Assembly: GCA_958402795.1 (NCBI GenBank)
Contig: CATXUX010000063.1
Coordinates: 1-13,516 of the forward strand
Length of the DNA: 13,516 nucleotides
From: an uncultured Lachnospiraceae bacterium
GTDB lineage: Bacteria; Bacillota; Clostridia; Lachnospirales; Lachnospiraceae
Direction of reading: 5' to 3'
Positions 13,402-13,516 of this stretch are shown here, in pieces. The notes under the pieces were generated by a model that searched no databases, had not been told where the DNA came from, and was given only the letters and a program-made list of their open reading frames with translations. The number at the start of each line of letters is the position of its first letter. Position 1 is the stretch's first letter. A program made the translations under genes and the position numbers.

Positions 13402-13421
13402 GTGGATATCATAATATCATC

Positions 13422-13450
13422 ATTATATAAGATAAAAAAGGATCTTGCAA
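13422..13450 (-). promoter_or_regulatory. Promoter of aroC
   Basis: On the minus strand TTGCAA (13450-13445) and TATAAT (13427-13422) are separated by exactly 17 bases. The start of transcription would be near 13415, within the inverted repeat GATAT/ATATC (13405-13409, 13414-13418), which could be an operator. The -35 box begins 3 bases after the stop codon of the reading frame at the window edge. Confidence 0.82.
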
Positions 13451-13453
13451 CGG

Positions 13454-13516
13454 TTACATATTTTTCTTGAGTTTCCGCAGTTCTGTCCACATAACCACCA
13501 TCAGACTATGCCGGTT
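13454..13516 (-). CDS. Possible C-terminal end of an upstream gene (partial)
   Basis: An open minus-strand frame enters at the right edge and ends with TAA at 13454-13456. It reads NRHSLMVVMWTELRKLKKNM, a basic tail that is plausible for a protein end. The codons suit the rest of the window and the frame stops just before the aroC promoter, which is where an upstream gene would be expected to finish. With 20 residues no family can be named, and chance cannot be excluded. It is cut by the window edge. Confidence 0.35.
   Translation of the reverse strand, partial: NRHSLMVVMWTELRKLKKNM

Overview
The window looks like chromosomal DNA of a Gram-positive anaerobe of the class Clostridia, most likely a Lachnospiraceae relative. 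The reasons are the dnaG-rpoD-trmK order, strong AGGAGG-type ribosome binding sites with ATG starts, sigma-A promoters with TTGACA/TATAAT boxes in AT-rich spacers, moderately GC-rich coding DNA, and the SAD-domain/uridine-kinase fusion. The genus cannot be told from the sequence alone.

Layout. Positions 1-210 hold no gene: there is a triple GGGGCAAAAAA repeat and two hairpins with minus-strand terminator character. A minus-strand tRNA-Leu with the unusual anticodon AAG follows (210-293), with a near-perfect promoter (329-357) and its own terminator (125-165). A two-domain PPK2 polyphosphate:AMP phosphotransferase (544-2037) comes next. The 171-base gap after it carries a short piece identical to what I recall as the signature of RNase P RNA (2075-2090). 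The housekeeping cluster dnaG (2209-3981), rpoD (4038-5186), trmK (5198-5911) and a SAD-kinase gene (5933-7600) is tightly packed and closed by a strong terminator that overlaps the last stop codon.

The second half is a polyamine uptake operon: an XRE-cupin regulator of PuuR type (7715-8263), then potA, potB, potC and potD (8274-12102). The junctions either overlap or have the Shine-Dalgarno at or next to the previous stop. The promoter in front of the regulator overlaps an imperfect palindrome, which suggests autoregulation. PotD is a lipoprotein that would deliver spermidine or putrescine to the PotBC channel, driven by PotA.

Convergent to it lies aroC (chorismate synthase, 12211-13335, minus strand) with a clear promoter and a structured leader. 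The pot-aroC junction is rich in nested inverted repeats; one 59-base palindrome encodes the last residues of AroC. A 20-codon tail of another minus-strand reading frame may enter at the right edge.

Most of the window is conserved housekeeping DNA. I see no CRISPR array, transposase, phage gene or toxin system. The observations most worth a second look are the RNase P-like fragment, the palindrome forming the AroC C-terminus, the tRNA-Leu(AAG) with flanking repeats, and the kinase fused to a SAD domain that seems to lack the usual zinc ligands.
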